Below are positions 40,021 through 50,351 of a DNA stretch of 64,000 nt, one piece after another. Origin of the DNA: Cololabis saira (taxonomy: Eukaryota; Chordata; Actinopteri; Beloniformes; Belonidae); the NCBI RefSeq assembly GCF_033807715.1, contig NC_084591.1:48381915-48445914 (forward strand). Reading direction: 5' to 3'. The translations under genes and the position numbers were made by a program. The notes beneath the pieces are model-generated. The model had not been told where the DNA came from and did not search any database. It worked only from the letters and a program-made list of their open reading frames with translations. Every line of letters begins with the position of its first letter. Positions within the stretch are counted from its first letter, which is position 1.

Positions 40021-40386
40021 CAGGATTGTCTCAGAGAATTAGAATATTGTGATAAAGTTCTTTATTTTCTGTAATGCAATAAAAAAACAAAAATGTCATA
40101 CATTCTGGATTCATTACAAATCAACTGAAATATTGCAAGCCTTTTATTATTTTAGTATTGCTGATTATGGTTTACAGTTTAAGATTAAGATTCCCAGAAT
40201 ATTCAAATTTTTTGAGATAGGATATTTGAGTTTTCTTAAGCTGTAAGCCATGATCAGCAATATTAAAATAATAAAAGGCTTGCAATATTTCAGTTGATTT
40301 GTAATGAATCCAGAATGTATGATATTTTTGTTTTTGTAATTGAATTACAGAAAATCACAATATTCTAATTTTCTGAGACAGTCCTG
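40021..40386. mobile_element. palindromic MITE (TA-flanked), copy 1, interrupted at its end
   Basis: It starts CAGGATTGTCTCAGAGAATT after TA and ends CTGAGACAGTCCTG. Nearly the whole length folds into one hairpin (arms about 170 bp around AGATTAAGATTCCCAGAAT). A second copy is at 49414-49818. Another MITE is inserted in its last bases: TA of the original right flank is split between 40387 and 40811. Confidence 0.8.
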
Positions 40387-40387
40387 T

Positions 40388-40802
40388 ACGGAGCCCCTAA
40401 AGGGACACGGATTTTTTTTTTTTTTTTTTTTTTTACAAAGAGTTTTAAGCGTGCGCGTGAAACCTTTAAGTGAGCACGTAAAGTTGTTTACTTGCAAGCA
40501 AAGTGGTAATGTCCTTATAATGGAGTCCCAGGTTAAAATATAGCTCAGCTAAATCCTGTAATGTCATTTCCATTCATAAACAGAGCAGGGCGCAACTGGA
40601 GGGTCTCCTGTTCCAGCAATACTCCCATGTACTTGTTTTTACACGCTCACTTTTACTGAGTGCATAAACGTTTTACGTGCTCACGTAAACAACTTTACGT
40701 GCTCACTTAAAGGTTTTACGCGCGCGCGTAAAGGTTTCACGCGCACGCTTAAAACTCATTATAAAAAAAAAAAAAAAAAACGTGTCCCTTTAGGGGCTCC
40801 GT
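40388..40802. mobile_element. palindromic MITE with 8-bp duplication AGTCCTGT
   Basis: The ends ACGGAGCCCCTAAAGGGACA and TGTCCCTTTAGGGGCTCCGT are perfect inverted copies. The 8-bp duplication AGTCCTGT (40380-40387 and 40803-40810) consists of the terminal bases of the TA-MITE it entered. It contains long T and A runs that pair with each other and GCACGTAAAGTTGTTTAC-type inverted blocks. The 8-bp duplication suggests hAT or P superfamily. Confidence 0.85.
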
Positions 40803-40947
40803 AGTCCTGTACACGCTAACGGAAGAAAAAAAAAATCACTATTTTTGTTCATACAAAAAAAAAACCTTCCACAATGATTCATTGAGGCAGAAAAATTTGT
40901 AAAAAAAAGTAGAAAAGCAACGTTGATATCTTGTCAGTTTTTAAAGT

Positions 40948-40953
40948 TTATTA
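40948..40953 (-). promoter_or_regulatory. candidate polyadenylation signal of the NCOA5-like gene
   Basis: TTTATT on the plus strand is AATAAA on the minus strand, about 0.95 kb downstream of the stop codon of the NCOA5-like gene. Nothing else marks the transcript end, so this is tentative. Confidence 0.35.
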
Positions 40954-41223
40954 TTTTTTTTAAACACCAAAAGTCTGACATCCAAAATAAAAATATCAAA
41001 ACATTAAGACATCTTTGAAAATTGTTATCATGAACCACCAATAACTGAACACTGCCACAGCTGCATTCACAGAAAACCTTTCTGAATGTCACATGGCTGA
41101 ATATTTACAGATTTTGTAGGAGGAAAGACTTCTGTTTGTCTGCAGAATGAAAACTTTGAGAAAAAAGTAATGGTTTGTTACACAAACAAAGCTAGGAAAC
41201 GTTTTAAAATCGCTATACACACA

Positions 41224-41311
<88 letters not shown>

Positions 41312-41322
41312 TATATACACAC

Positions 41323-41372
<50 letters not shown>

Positions 41373-41896
41373 GTGAAAGAGAAACCATGTTTTGTGAGTG
41401 CTGAAAGAAAACGATCTTAGGTCTGTTTGTCCATTTTAAGCACCATCTTTAAAACCTAAGACAGCAGGCCGGATCCTCCGTAACATACACAAAAATAAGA
41501 AGTCATGTCACCACAAATACACCTGGCCTGGCTTTAAATGAGAACCAGCAGCCAACTGGAAGCATTAATGAGACATCACAGTGTTCAAAACATTACAGAT
41601 AGAGAAAAAAAAAAAACACAAAAAAAACAAAAACACAAAAACTGGTGATAGGGGTCTCAGGAAAATACACTAAAAACTGCCAATTTATACACCCCATACC
41701 ATCCATTTACAATAATACAGTACTGTCTATCAATTTTCAATGTAACTGTTAACTGAATGAAATGTCTTCCTTCTCTTGGGGACGAAACATTAGCTAGGGA
41801 AGCCTCTTGGAAGCGCTTGGAATCTTCTCCTTTAAATGTAATTGAAATGCTTAAAACCCTGCCACTAGTACATGACGGTGTTTGGACGTCGTCCTC
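40954..41896 (-). other. probable 3' UTR of the NCOA5-like gene, with AT/AC microsatellite
   Basis: The stretch between the stop codon and the candidate polyadenylation signal has no coding frame of interest. It contains an alternating ATATAT/ACACAC microsatellite at 41217-41375, which produces spurious Tyr/Ile ORFs in both directions. Confidence 0.45.
41217..41375. repeat. (AT)n/(AC)n microsatellite
   Basis: Blocks of TATATATA are separated by ACATATA and ACACACACAC, ending in a GTGTGTGTGT run. Likely length-variable. Confidence 0.95.
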
Positions 41897-41934
41897 CTAG
41901 TGTCGCAGGCCGGCTTGACGTGGAAAAGGGAGGC
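41897..41934 (-). CDS. NCOA5-like last coding exon and stop
   Basis: The minus-strand acceptor is TTCCCTCAG just above 41934. The exon enters in phase 1 from the 42981-43226 exon and encodes GLPFPRQAGLRH followed by TAG (41897-41899). The end does not resemble the human NCOA5 C-terminus, so this last part is supported only by phase and by splice-site agreement. Confidence 0.6.
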
Positions 41935-42206
41935 CTGAGGGAAGGGAGGAAGGACAAAAAAATAATACAACATTAATTCAGGTTTTTTTCCACTTTCTCC
42001 TCAATGTTTAATTGAGTTTACTTCATTTCTACATAGATGCTGCAAAGAACCCGTATAGAGGGAATGCATGGACGTCACTTCCCCACTGGACCCTTATTGG
42101 CACTGAGTGGAAAAACATCAGCAAAAACAACTGCAACTAGTGGAGAAGACGGGATAACAGACGATTATGGGCTTAAATTAAAGCAGTTGGACTTGACAGT
42201 GACCCG

Positions 42207-42795
42207 TACAGTTACCCCAATAACCAGTGGTCCATGGACATTAATATTTGGTACAGTTACCCCAATAACCAGTGGTCCATGGACATTAATATTTGGTACA
42301 GTTACCCCAATAACCAGTGGTCCATGGACATTAATATTTGGTACAGTTACCAAGAACCAGTGGTCCATGGACATTAATATTTGGTACAGTTACCCCAAGA
42401 ACCAGTGGTCCATGGACATTAATATTTGGTACAGTTACCAAGAACCAGTGGTCCATGGACATTAATATTTGGTACAGTTACCAAGAACCAGTGGTCCATG
42501 GACATTAATATTTGGTACAGTTACCAAGAACCAGTGGTCCATGGACATTAATATTTGGTACAGTTACCAAGAACCAGTGGTTCATGGACATTAATATTTG
42601 GTACAGTTACCAAGAACCAGTGGTCCATGGACATTAATATTTGGTACAGTTACCAAGAACCAGTGGTCCATGGACATTAATATTTGGTACAGTTACCCCA
42701 AGAACCAGTGGTCCATGGACATTAATATTTGGTACAGTTACCAAGAACCAGTGGTCCTTGGACATTAATATTTGGTACAGTTACCAAGAACCACA
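42207..42795. repeat. 42-45-bp minisatellite in NCOA5-like intron
   Basis: About 13-14 tandem units of GGTACAGTTACC plus (CCAATAACC or AAGAACC) plus AGTGGTCCATGGACATTAAT and ATTT. The first three units carry the CCCCAATAACC version and later ones mostly AAGAACC. The unit length varies between 42 and 45 bp. Confidence 0.9.
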
Positions 42796-42980
42796 CTTTC
42801 TGACAGTCTTTCTGCCACTCAGTCTTTCCGAACACTCAGTCTTTCTGACACTCAGGGATCGTAACCCGCTGTGAAGTCTCATCTGTGACGTCATGCACAT
42901 TCCCTCTATAGGTGACACTGCGGCACACAGCACAAATAAATGGCCAACAATCTATTTCCAGACCAGAGTGAAAGACCCAC

Positions 42981-43226
42981 CTGGTGAAGACAGGAGTGGA
43001 GGACGAGAGTTCTTCAGAGAGGGGGGAGTGAGCCGGGGCCAGTGCAGGCCCCTGAGGCCGGGGTGGGACGGAGGGCCGTGGTGGAACAGGGGCCCCCGGA
43101 GAACCCCGGGAGGACCGTACGGGTGGTGTAGCGGCATGGAGCCGCGGGGGCCCGGGCCCCCTAGTGGAGGACCGCTCAGCCGCTGCAGGGACAGCAGCGG
43201 AGGGGGTTTGGTTTTGGGATGAGAGC
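42981..43226 (-). CDS. NCOA5-like exon: Pro/Gly-rich tail
   Basis: The minus-strand acceptor TTTTTTTAG is followed by GCTCTC, and the exon ends TTCACCAG before GTGGGTC. It enters and leaves in phase 1. The translation is low in complexity: SHPKTKPPPLLSLQRL, GPPLGGPGPRGSMPLHHPYG, FHHGPPSHPGLRG, SLKNSRPPLLSSPG. A Pro/Gly/His-rich tail is compatible with a coactivator's disordered activation region. The assignment to the gene rests on phase continuity with 47873-48037 and 41897-41934. Confidence 0.65.
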
Positions 43227-43276
43227 CTAAAAAAAAAAAAGAGAGAAAAAGTGTCAATATGGCAGATCCTCATTAA

Positions 43277-43445
43277 CCCTGTACTGTCTTTGGGTCAAAA
43301 TCACCTCACTCTCCTTCCTTCCTTCCTTCTTTACTCCTTTCCTTCCTTCCTTCCTTCTTTCTTCCCTTCCTCCCTTCTCTTCCTCCCTTTCTTTCTTTTC
43401 TCCTTTCTTTCCTTCCTTCCTTCTTCCTTTTTTTTTTTTTTTTTT
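43277..43445. mobile_element. truncated CCCTTGT-type TTAA MITE with CT-rich tract
   Basis: TTAA followed by CCCTGTACTGTCTTTGGGTC and then a CCTT/CTTT-rich tract is the left end of the family seen complete at 55587-56068. The right end is missing. Confidence 0.55.
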
Positions 43446-43745
43446 TTTTAAATATTTTATCCCGGTTTTTTCCCCATTTTATCACCCAGTGCTCCTACCT
43501 AACAGTCCTGGGCATTGCTCCCTCTACCAACCCCGGGAGTTCCTGCACTGAGCTCAGGTCTCCTCCTTAACCTGAGGAGTGAGCAGCAGCATCTTTTCAC
43601 AGGGTGGGGTTTCTCCGGCCGGACGTAGCGCGTGGAAGGATCACGTTATTCTGGCTGGATCCTCCCACCCCATCTGTTCCCCGGTTGGCCAGAGGGGGCA
43701 GTAGAGCCCAGGACTGTTGCATGTTTTTGTGAGAGTAGCTCACAA
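43446..43745. repeat. unassigned interspersed repeat
   Basis: GTGCTCCTACCTAACAGTCC, CCTCTACCAACCCCGGGAGT and CCCAGGACTGTTGCATG have the look of a conserved fish repeat, but I could not assign a family. It leads into the 23-bp minisatellite. Confidence 0.3.
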
Positions 43746-43751
43746 ACAGCG

Positions 43752-44571
43752 CGGTGGGGAGGACGGGACCAGCGTGGTGGAGAGGACGGGGACCAGCATG
43801 GTGGAGAGGACGGGGACCAGCATGGTGGAGAGGACGGGACCAGCGCGGTGGAGAGAACGGGAACAGCGTGGTGGAGAGAACGGGAACAGCGTGGTGGAGA
43901 GAACGGGAACAGCGTGGTGGAGAGGACGGGGACCAGCGTGGTGGAGAGGACGGGACCAGCGTGGTGGAGAGGACGGGACCAGCGCGGTGGAGAGGACGGG
44001 ACCAGCGTGGTGGAGAGGACGGGACCAGCGTGGTGGAGAGGACGGGACCAGCGTGGTGGAGAGAACGGGACCAGCGTGGTGGAGAGGACGGGACCAGCAC
44101 GGTGGAGAGGACGGGACCAGCGTGGTGGAGAGGACGGGACCAGCGTGGTGGAGAGGACGGGACCAGCGTGGTGGAGAGAACGGGACCAGCGTGGTGGAGA
44201 GGACGGGACCAGCACGGTGGAGAGGACGGGACCAGCGTGGTGGAGGGGACGGGACCAGCATGGTGGGGAGGACGGGACCAGCGTGGTGGAGAGGACGGGA
44301 CCAGCACGGTGGAGAGGACGGGACCAGCGTGGTGGAGAGGACGGGACCAGCACGGTGGAGAGGAAGGGACCAGCGTGGTGGAGAGGACGGGACCAGCACG
44401 GTGGAGAGGAAGGGACCAGCGTGGTGGAGAGGACGGGACCAGCACGGTGGAGAGGAAGGGACCAGCGTGGTGGAGAGGACGGGACCGGCGTGGTGGAGAG
44501 GACGGGACCGGCGTGGTGGAGAGGACGGGACCGGCGTGGTGGAGAGGACGGGACCAGCGTGGTGGGGGATC
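43752..44571. repeat. 23-bp minisatellite open in all six reading frames
   Basis: About 35 tandem units of GACGGGACCAGCGTGGTGGA plus GAG, with CGCGG/CATGG/CACGG and GAACGG/GAAGGG variants. The 23-bp period is not a multiple of three and the unit has no stop in any frame, so each strand shows three long open frames of 69-bp super-period. It lies in an intron of the NCOA5-like gene. None of the frames has splice or start context suggesting real coding. Confidence 0.95.
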
Positions 44572-44598
44572 GGCACAACGGGGTATGAAAAGTTGTCA

Positions 44599-44647
44599 TT
44601 AGGGCCCGAGCACTTGCAGTGCGAAGGCCCTATTGTATTTGCAGGAA

Positions 44648-44682
<35 letters not shown>

Positions 44683-47177
44683 TTTCTTCTGACAAAGTGA
44701 TGGCCTTTTTGCCCCCCTTAACATGCCTAAAAAGTCACCAAATTTTGCATGCAAGTCAGGCCTGGCGAAAAATTTGATATTTAATGGTTTGCATTAATGG
44801 GCGTGGTAAAATGGCTCAACAGCGCCCCCTTGAAAACTTTGTGCCTCAAGCCCCACGATACGGTTTGACGTACATGCACGAAAATCGGTACACACCTGTA
44901 TCATGGCGCAACTGAAGGAAAAGTCTCTTGGCGTGATGCCCGAAACCGAACAGGAAGTCAGCCATTTTGAATTAGTCGTGTCATTTTGGCAAAATTTATG
45001 CCATTCCTTCGAAAGTTAATTCAGCCCGAACCGTAACGTGCACCCAGGTGTGTTATACATCAAAATGTGCGTCTCCATCCTGCGACAACACGCATTACTT
45101 TTCTCTTTCAAAAGTGTTACCGTGGCGACGCTAGACGCCAACAAGCGCACCCACCCTTCATCTGATTGGTCCATATTTGATAGTTCCCCAAAAGGCACCA
45201 AATTTGGCATGCAAGCCAGGCCTGGCGAAAAATTTGATATTTAATGGTTTGCATTAATGGGCGTGGCAAAATGGTTCAACAGCGCCCCCCGGAAAACTTT
45301 GTGCATCAAGCCCCACGATACGGTTTGGCGTACATGCACGAAAATCGGTATACACCTGTATCATGTCGCAACTTAAAGAAAAGTCTCTTGGAGCCATGGC
45401 CGAAACCGAACAGGAAGTCAGCCATTTTGAATTAATTGTGTAATTTTGGCGCAATTTATGCCATTCCTTCGGCAGTTAATTCAGCCCGAACCGTAACGTG
45501 CACCTAGGTGTGTTATACACCAAAATGTGCGTCTCCATCGTGCGACTACACGCATTACTTTTCTCTTTCAAAAGTGTTACCGTGGCGACGCTAGACGCGA
45601 AAAAGCGCACCCACCCTTCATCTGATTGGTCCATATTTGATAGTTCTCCAAAAGTCACCAAATTTGGCATGCAAGACAGACTTGGCGATACATTTGATAT
45701 TTCATGGTTTGCATTAATGGGCGTGGCCTAACGGCTCAACAGCGCCCCCTAGAATACTTTTCTCTGCCATAACTTTTGAATGGTTTCACATAGAGAGTCG
45801 TGGGTGGTGTCATGGGACTCTGTATTGAGTCCTTAAGCTTCGTTGGCCTTAATTAGCCCCGCCCCTTCTTCTGATTGGTTGTCCCGATTTTCTGCTATAA
45901 CTTTTGAATGGTTTGACATAGAGAGTCGTGGGTGGTGTCATCAGATTCTTTATGGAGTCCTTGACCTTCATTGGCCTGAATTAGCCCCGCCCCTTCTTCT
46001 GATTGGTTGTCCTTTTTTTATAATAAAATCGCCGCGAGCCGCCAGTCGCTCTCGCGCTGACTCCCGCTTCCTGATTCAAACATCTACCGGCCCCGCCCCC
46101 TGACCAATCAGTGGCAAGTAGGGTGATGACGGCCCCGCCCCCCGACCAATCAGTGGCGAGTATGGTGATGACGGCCCCGCCCCCCGACCAATCAGTGGCG
46201 AGTAGGGTGATGACAGCCCCGCCCCCCGACCAATCAGTTCCCTGTAATGTGGTGACCTCAGAAATATTCCCGGCTCAGCCCGGTTACAACCTTGGCAGAA
46301 TGGTTACAGAAAAAGTAATAATTAAAATAGTAGGGTTTTACTAATATTTATAACTTACAAATATTTAAAAAATTAGGAAAAAAAAGTTCCAGATATTTTA
46401 TCGCTATGTTGGTCTGTCCTAAGCCAGTAGGTCAAATGAAAGGAATAGCTGAGACTTAGCTCAGCCAGATTATTGCGGTCTTTGGTGCCAGAGGTTGGGA
46501 GTTCAAGCCTGGCAATATGCCGAAATTTTTGTCAGCAATTTTTGTGTTTTTTTTTACATCAAAATGTTCGTCTCTGTCCTGTGACGACGCACATTACTTT
46601 TCTCTTTCAAAAGTGTTACCGTGGCGACGCTAGACGCGAAAAAGCGCTCGTCCCCTTCATCTGATTGGTCCATATTTGATAGTTCTCCAAAAGGCACCAA
46701 ATTTTGCATGCAAGCCAGGCCTGGCGATACATTTGATATTTCATGGTTTGCATTAATGGGCGTGGCCTAACGGCTCAACAGCGCCCCCTAGAATACTTTT
46801 CTCTGCCATAACTTTTGAATGGTTTGACATAAAGAGTCGTGGGTGGTGTCATGGGACTCGGTATTGAGTCCTTGACCTTCATTGGCCTGAATTAGCCCCG
46901 CCCCTTCTTCTGATTGGTTGTCCCGATTTTCTGCCATAACTTTTGAATGGTTTGACATAGAGAGTCGTGGGTGGTGTCATCAGACTCTGTATGGAGTCCT
47001 TGACCTTCATTGGCCTGAATTAGCCCCGCCCCTTCTTCTGATTGGTTGTCCCGATTTTCTGCTATAACTTTTGAATGGTTTGACATAGAGAGTCGTGGGT
47101 GGTGTCATTTCTGATATGCTTATGGGGGGCGGTGGACGTGAGTGCGAGGGCCCGTTCATCGCTGCTTGCAGCTTTAA
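44599..47177. mobile_element. complete copy of the GGGCCC...GCTGCTTGCAGC repeat family
   Basis: It starts TTAGGGCCCGAGCACTTGCA and ends GTTCATCGCTGCTTGCAGCT plus TTAA. These ends occur inverted in the composite repeat of the SETD6 intron (14222, 18498, 23674). The interior holds partial tandem copies of about 450 bp (44720-45240, 45241-45700, again 46540-46790), each with CCCGAACCGTAACGTGCACC, CAAAATGTGCGTCTCCATC and AACAGCGCCCCC. There is no protein frame. Confidence 0.65.
46085..46240. repeat. 42-bp tandem repeat with GC-box and CCAAT motifs
   Basis: About four units of GGCCCCGCCCCCCGACCAAT plus CAGTGGCGAGTAGGGTGATG. Each unit has an Sp1-like GCCCCGCCCC and a CCAAT box 5-6 bp apart, inside the transposable repeat 44599-47177. 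Confidence 0.85.
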
Positions 47178-47185
47178 TTTATTAT

Positions 47186-47828
47186 TGTGCTTGCCTGCCA
47201 CGCTGATGGACAGAAACTGTATGGTGATTTTTAAAAGAAAAACTTTGCCTAAAGACTTTTCCAGCCGGAGTCATTATAAAGGCGAATGAAAAGGGCTGGC
47301 TGGATGAAGGGATGATGATAGAGTGGCTGAGGCAGGTCTGTGTGCGGCGACCCGGTGGTTTTTTTTCCACACACGTGGGCTAACGTGTCTGCTGGGACTG
47401 TTGTTCGGGCTTTTGCAAAAGCCGGCATTTCCGAGGCGCCGCACGGCACAGAAAGTGACTCTGACACCGAGGAAATTCGGACTGGCACAGCTGATTCAGC
47501 GGAGCTCTTTAATGCAGAAACAGAGGATGAGGACTTTGAAGGGTTTGATTAATGTAAAAACTGAAATAAAATACAATCAAACTAAGTTTTGCTCCCGCTC
47601 TATTTTTAAATAAGCACTCTTGTGTGCTTGTGTGTGTTCTGCAGCGCGCGTGTGTGTGTGTGTGTGTGCGTGTGTGTTTTGCGGCGCGCGCGTGTGTGCG
47701 GCTCCGTGTCTGTAGACTGCGCCTTTTCAGTCGGTGCGCCGTATGTGTGTTTTAAATCCAAAAATTACACACAAAACTGAGGGTGCGCCTTTTCACGCGG
47801 TGCGGCGAATGGTCGTGAAAATACGGTA
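47186..47828 (+). pseudogene. internally deleted pogo/POGK-like transposase fragment
   Basis: Plus-strand pieces include DGQKLYGDF, then a KGWLDEGMMIEWLRQVCVRR stretch (compare EKGWMETELVVDWLKVVW of the intact transposase at 36000-37313), then EAPHGTESDSDTEEIRTG and ETEDEDFEGFD, an acidic C-terminal tail. The DDE core is missing between them. A (GT)n tract (47640-47700) follows. The end GTGAAAATACGG before TA (47827-47830) matches a pogo-type terminus. It abuts the element ending at 47177. Confidence 0.55.
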
Positions 47829-47872
47829 ACTCTGTTAAACATGACTCAGCTGGATAAAAGCTTCAGACTAAC

Positions 47873-48037
47873 CTGGTGTTGGCAGGAGTGGTACGGGTGG
47901 AGACGGGGCCCCCAGGGGCCCCCCTCCTACAGACAGGGCCTGCAGCGGGGACGGCCCGGTGGGCGTCGGGAGCAGAGGAGGAGGTTTCCCCAGTCCCTGG
48001 GGCAACGCGTTGTCCTTGTCTCCCTCAGAGTTAAAGG
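47873..48037 (-). CDS. NCOA5-like exon
   Basis: Minus strand: acceptor GATTCAG just above 48037, donor GTTAGT just below 47873, phase 1 at both ends. It encodes AFNSEGDKDNALPQGLGKPP, then PLLPTPTGPSPLQAL and GAPSPPVPLLPTP. Pro-rich and probably disordered, it follows the helical exon 50073-50351 with matching phase. Confidence 0.65.
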
Positions 48038-48134
48038 CTGAATCAGAGATAGAGAGTAACAGCGTGACCAGTGAGACCCGGGGAGTAAACGCTGCAGCCA
48101 GTCACGCTGACGTGCTGCCAAAAACCTCCGGGTA

Positions 48135-48715
48135 GCCGGGAGGTACGGGGGCCGACACCCGCCATGGCTGAAAATTAAAGAAACGCTGCAAATAAAAACA
48201 AACGCCGCTGCAAATAAAAGAAACGCTGCAAATATAAAGAAACCCCACTGCAAATAAAAAAGCCACAACGGAAGTGAATTACCGGGGACTATTTTTGCTG
48301 ATGCACCAGTGATTTTATGTGAGAGGAGAAGAAGAAGAGGACGTAAGTGAAAAGGAAGAAATAAGAGGAGCGAGGAATAAGAAGAACAACGAACGAGAGA
48401 ATAAGTGAAAAGGTTAGTGTTCAACATCGCTACGTGTCATTTTTAATGTGCAACACCGGTGCATCGGCAAAAATAGTCCCCGGTAATTCACTTCCGTTGT
48501 GGCTTTTTTATTTGCGTTTTTTTTATTTTATTTGTAGCGGGGTTTATTTATATTTGCAGCGTTTATTTTATTTGCAGCGTTTCTTTTTGTTTGCAGCGTT
48601 TCTTACATTTGCTAAGCGTTTATTTTATTTGCTGCAGCGTTTGTTTCTGTTTGCAGCGTTACTTTTATTTTCAGCAATGGCGGGCCTCGGCCACCGTAGG
48701 GAGGCCTGTGTTGGA
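48135..48715. repeat. long inverted repeat element in NCOA5-like intron
   Basis: The left arm contains GCCGACACCCGCCATGGCTG, many GAAACGCTGCAAATAAA blocks and GAAGTGAATTACCGGGGACT. The right arm holds their complements (AGTCCCCGGTAATTCACTTC, TTTATTTGCAGCGTTTC, CAGCAATGGCGGGCC). The arms enclose about 150 bp. Non-coding. Confidence 0.7.
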
Positions 48716-49413
48716 AAACAAAACAAAAAAAAAGATTTTTCGATTCTAAATCGATTCTCATATTAATTCCTATTAATTCCTCGATTCGTATGTCTAAAGA
48801 TCGATTTTTTTTCATTATTACATTTTTGCCCCGGTGAACTTTAACCCAGTAGTCACGTCATTTAGTTCACACATGCGCTGTTGAGCTGTTGCAATTTCTT
48901 TATTTGCACTTTAAATTTATATTGAAAGGCATATTTGAGTTATTTATTTCTTAGTTATTTATTTCACACAAATAACGTTTGGAATTTTTTTGTTTATGCC
49001 CAAAAAAAAGAATGTTTTGTTGGACACGAGAATAACTACTTCTATGTTTTTGCCTTTAAATATGTTTAAAAAAGTATGAAAACATTAAAAGTTTTCAGTT
49101 ATCATTACTTTATATACTGTCTTGGGGTTACATTTGCATAAAATGCTAAACAGAATTCTCAAAAATTAAAAACCGTAAAAGACAGAAAATGGAAAAAATA
49201 AAAATGGAATGTGTTAAAAAACTAAAACTAATTTAATCCGTCTCTGTTTCCTCCCTGGATCTGTTTGGTAATTCTGCACCACGATGTTTCTGTTTGCAGT
49301 TCTATCGGCATTCTGGGAGCTGATTGGTCTTTACAGCATCATTAGCTGCAATACTTGCTGTTGAATCTCAATATAATACTAGTATTAATATGTTGCAGAA
49401 CTACAGTCATATA
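48716..49413. other. intron, nothing recognised
   Basis: AT-rich sequence without a recognisable gene or element. A segment near 49310-49410 (ATTCTGGGAGCTGATTGGTC, CAATACTTGCTGTTGAATCT) is repeated at 49830-49930 on the other side of the MITE at 49414-49818, beyond any TA duplication. Confidence 0.4.
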
Positions 49414-49818
49414 CAGGACTGTCTCAGAAAATTAGAATATTGTGATTTTCTGTAATGCAATTAAAAAAACTAAAATGTCATACATTCTGGATTCATTACA
49501 AATCAACTGAAATATTGCAAGCCTTTATTATTTTAATATTGCTGATCATGGCTTACAGCTTAAGAAAACTCAAATATCCTATCTCAAAAAATTAGAATAT
49601 TCTGGGAATCTTAATCTTAAACTGTAAACCATAATCAGCAATATTAAAATAATAAAAGGCTTGCAATATTTCAGTTGATTTGTAATGAATCCAGAATGTA
49701 TGACATTTATTTATTTATTTATTTTTTTTTTTTTAAATTGCATTACAGAAAATAAAGAACTTTATCACAATATTATATAAATATATATATATATATATAA
49801 TTTTCTGACACAGTCCTG
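49414..49818. mobile_element. palindromic MITE (TA-flanked), copy 2
   Basis: CAGGACTGTCTCAGAAAATT at 49414 and its complement TTTTCTGACACAGTCCTG ending 49818, flanked by TA (49412-49413 and 49819-49820). The interior folds into one hairpin, as in the copy at 40021-40386. A TATATA run near 49777-49798 interrupts one arm. Confidence 0.8.
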
Positions 49819-50072
49819 TATGTCAGCATTCTGGGAGCTGATTGGTCCTTACAGCATCATTAGCTGCAATACTTGCTGTTGAATCTCAATATAATACCAG
49901 TATTAATATGTTGCAGAACTACAGTCATATCATTCATGCAACAGCTCAAAAAACAGTTTTAATAACACTAACCCAAATCAATATCGGATTGAATAATATC
50001 TTGATAATTGATTGTGAATGTTAAGAATGGGCTGGATCCCCAGCCCTAGGCGGGTGTTAACCCTCGGTTCAC

Positions 50073-50351
50073 CTTGCAGGTGCTCCTGGCGGGCGGTGAG
50101 GAACTCGGAGACGGTGTCCAGCTCCTCGGAGTACAGGTGCACCCCGTCGGCCAGCAGCAGCAGCAGCTGCTTGGTCTCCGGGGGAACCACGTGGCGGGCG
50201 ATCTTCTCTCGGTCCAGGAAGTCATCCAGCAGCTGCGACGCCTCGGCTGCGATGTCGGACGGATCCTTCTGGGGGCGCTCTTTGGCCAGGCTGCGGTTGT
50301 ATTCCGCCTGGACAAAGTCCATGGCCTGGTCTTTGGGCATGTTGCGGTGGA
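50073..50351 (-). CDS. NCOA5-like exon: helical region after the anticodon-binding-like domain
   Basis: Minus strand: acceptor CATCATCAG just above 50351, donor CAAG|GTGAAC. It encodes HRNMPKDQAMDFVQAEYNRS, LAKERPQKDPSDIAAEASQL, LDDFLDREKIARHVVPPETK, QLLLLLADGVHLYSEELDTV and SEFLTARQEHLQ. Human NCOA5 has HRNMP, a basic helix and then a stretch (SLINLLADNRYLTAEETDKI) of the same pattern. NCOA5 is a nuclear coactivator of estrogen and Rev-erb type receptors. Entry in phase 1 fits the 54886 exon, giving SLK-I-HRNMP. Confidence 0.75.

Noticed and set aside
41089..41388. Tyr/Ile-rich ORFs on both strands
   Set aside because: AT/AC microsatellite translated in both directions.
43632..44700. Five overlapping ORFs of 278-327 aa on both strands
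   Set aside because: All derive from the 23-bp minisatellite, which is open in every frame.
46440..46515. tRNA-like segment with A-box-like TTAGCTCAGCC and B-box-like GAGTTCAAGCCTGG
   Set aside because: The anticodon and acceptor stems do not pair properly and there is no SINE-like tail. At best a decayed tRNA-derived piece.
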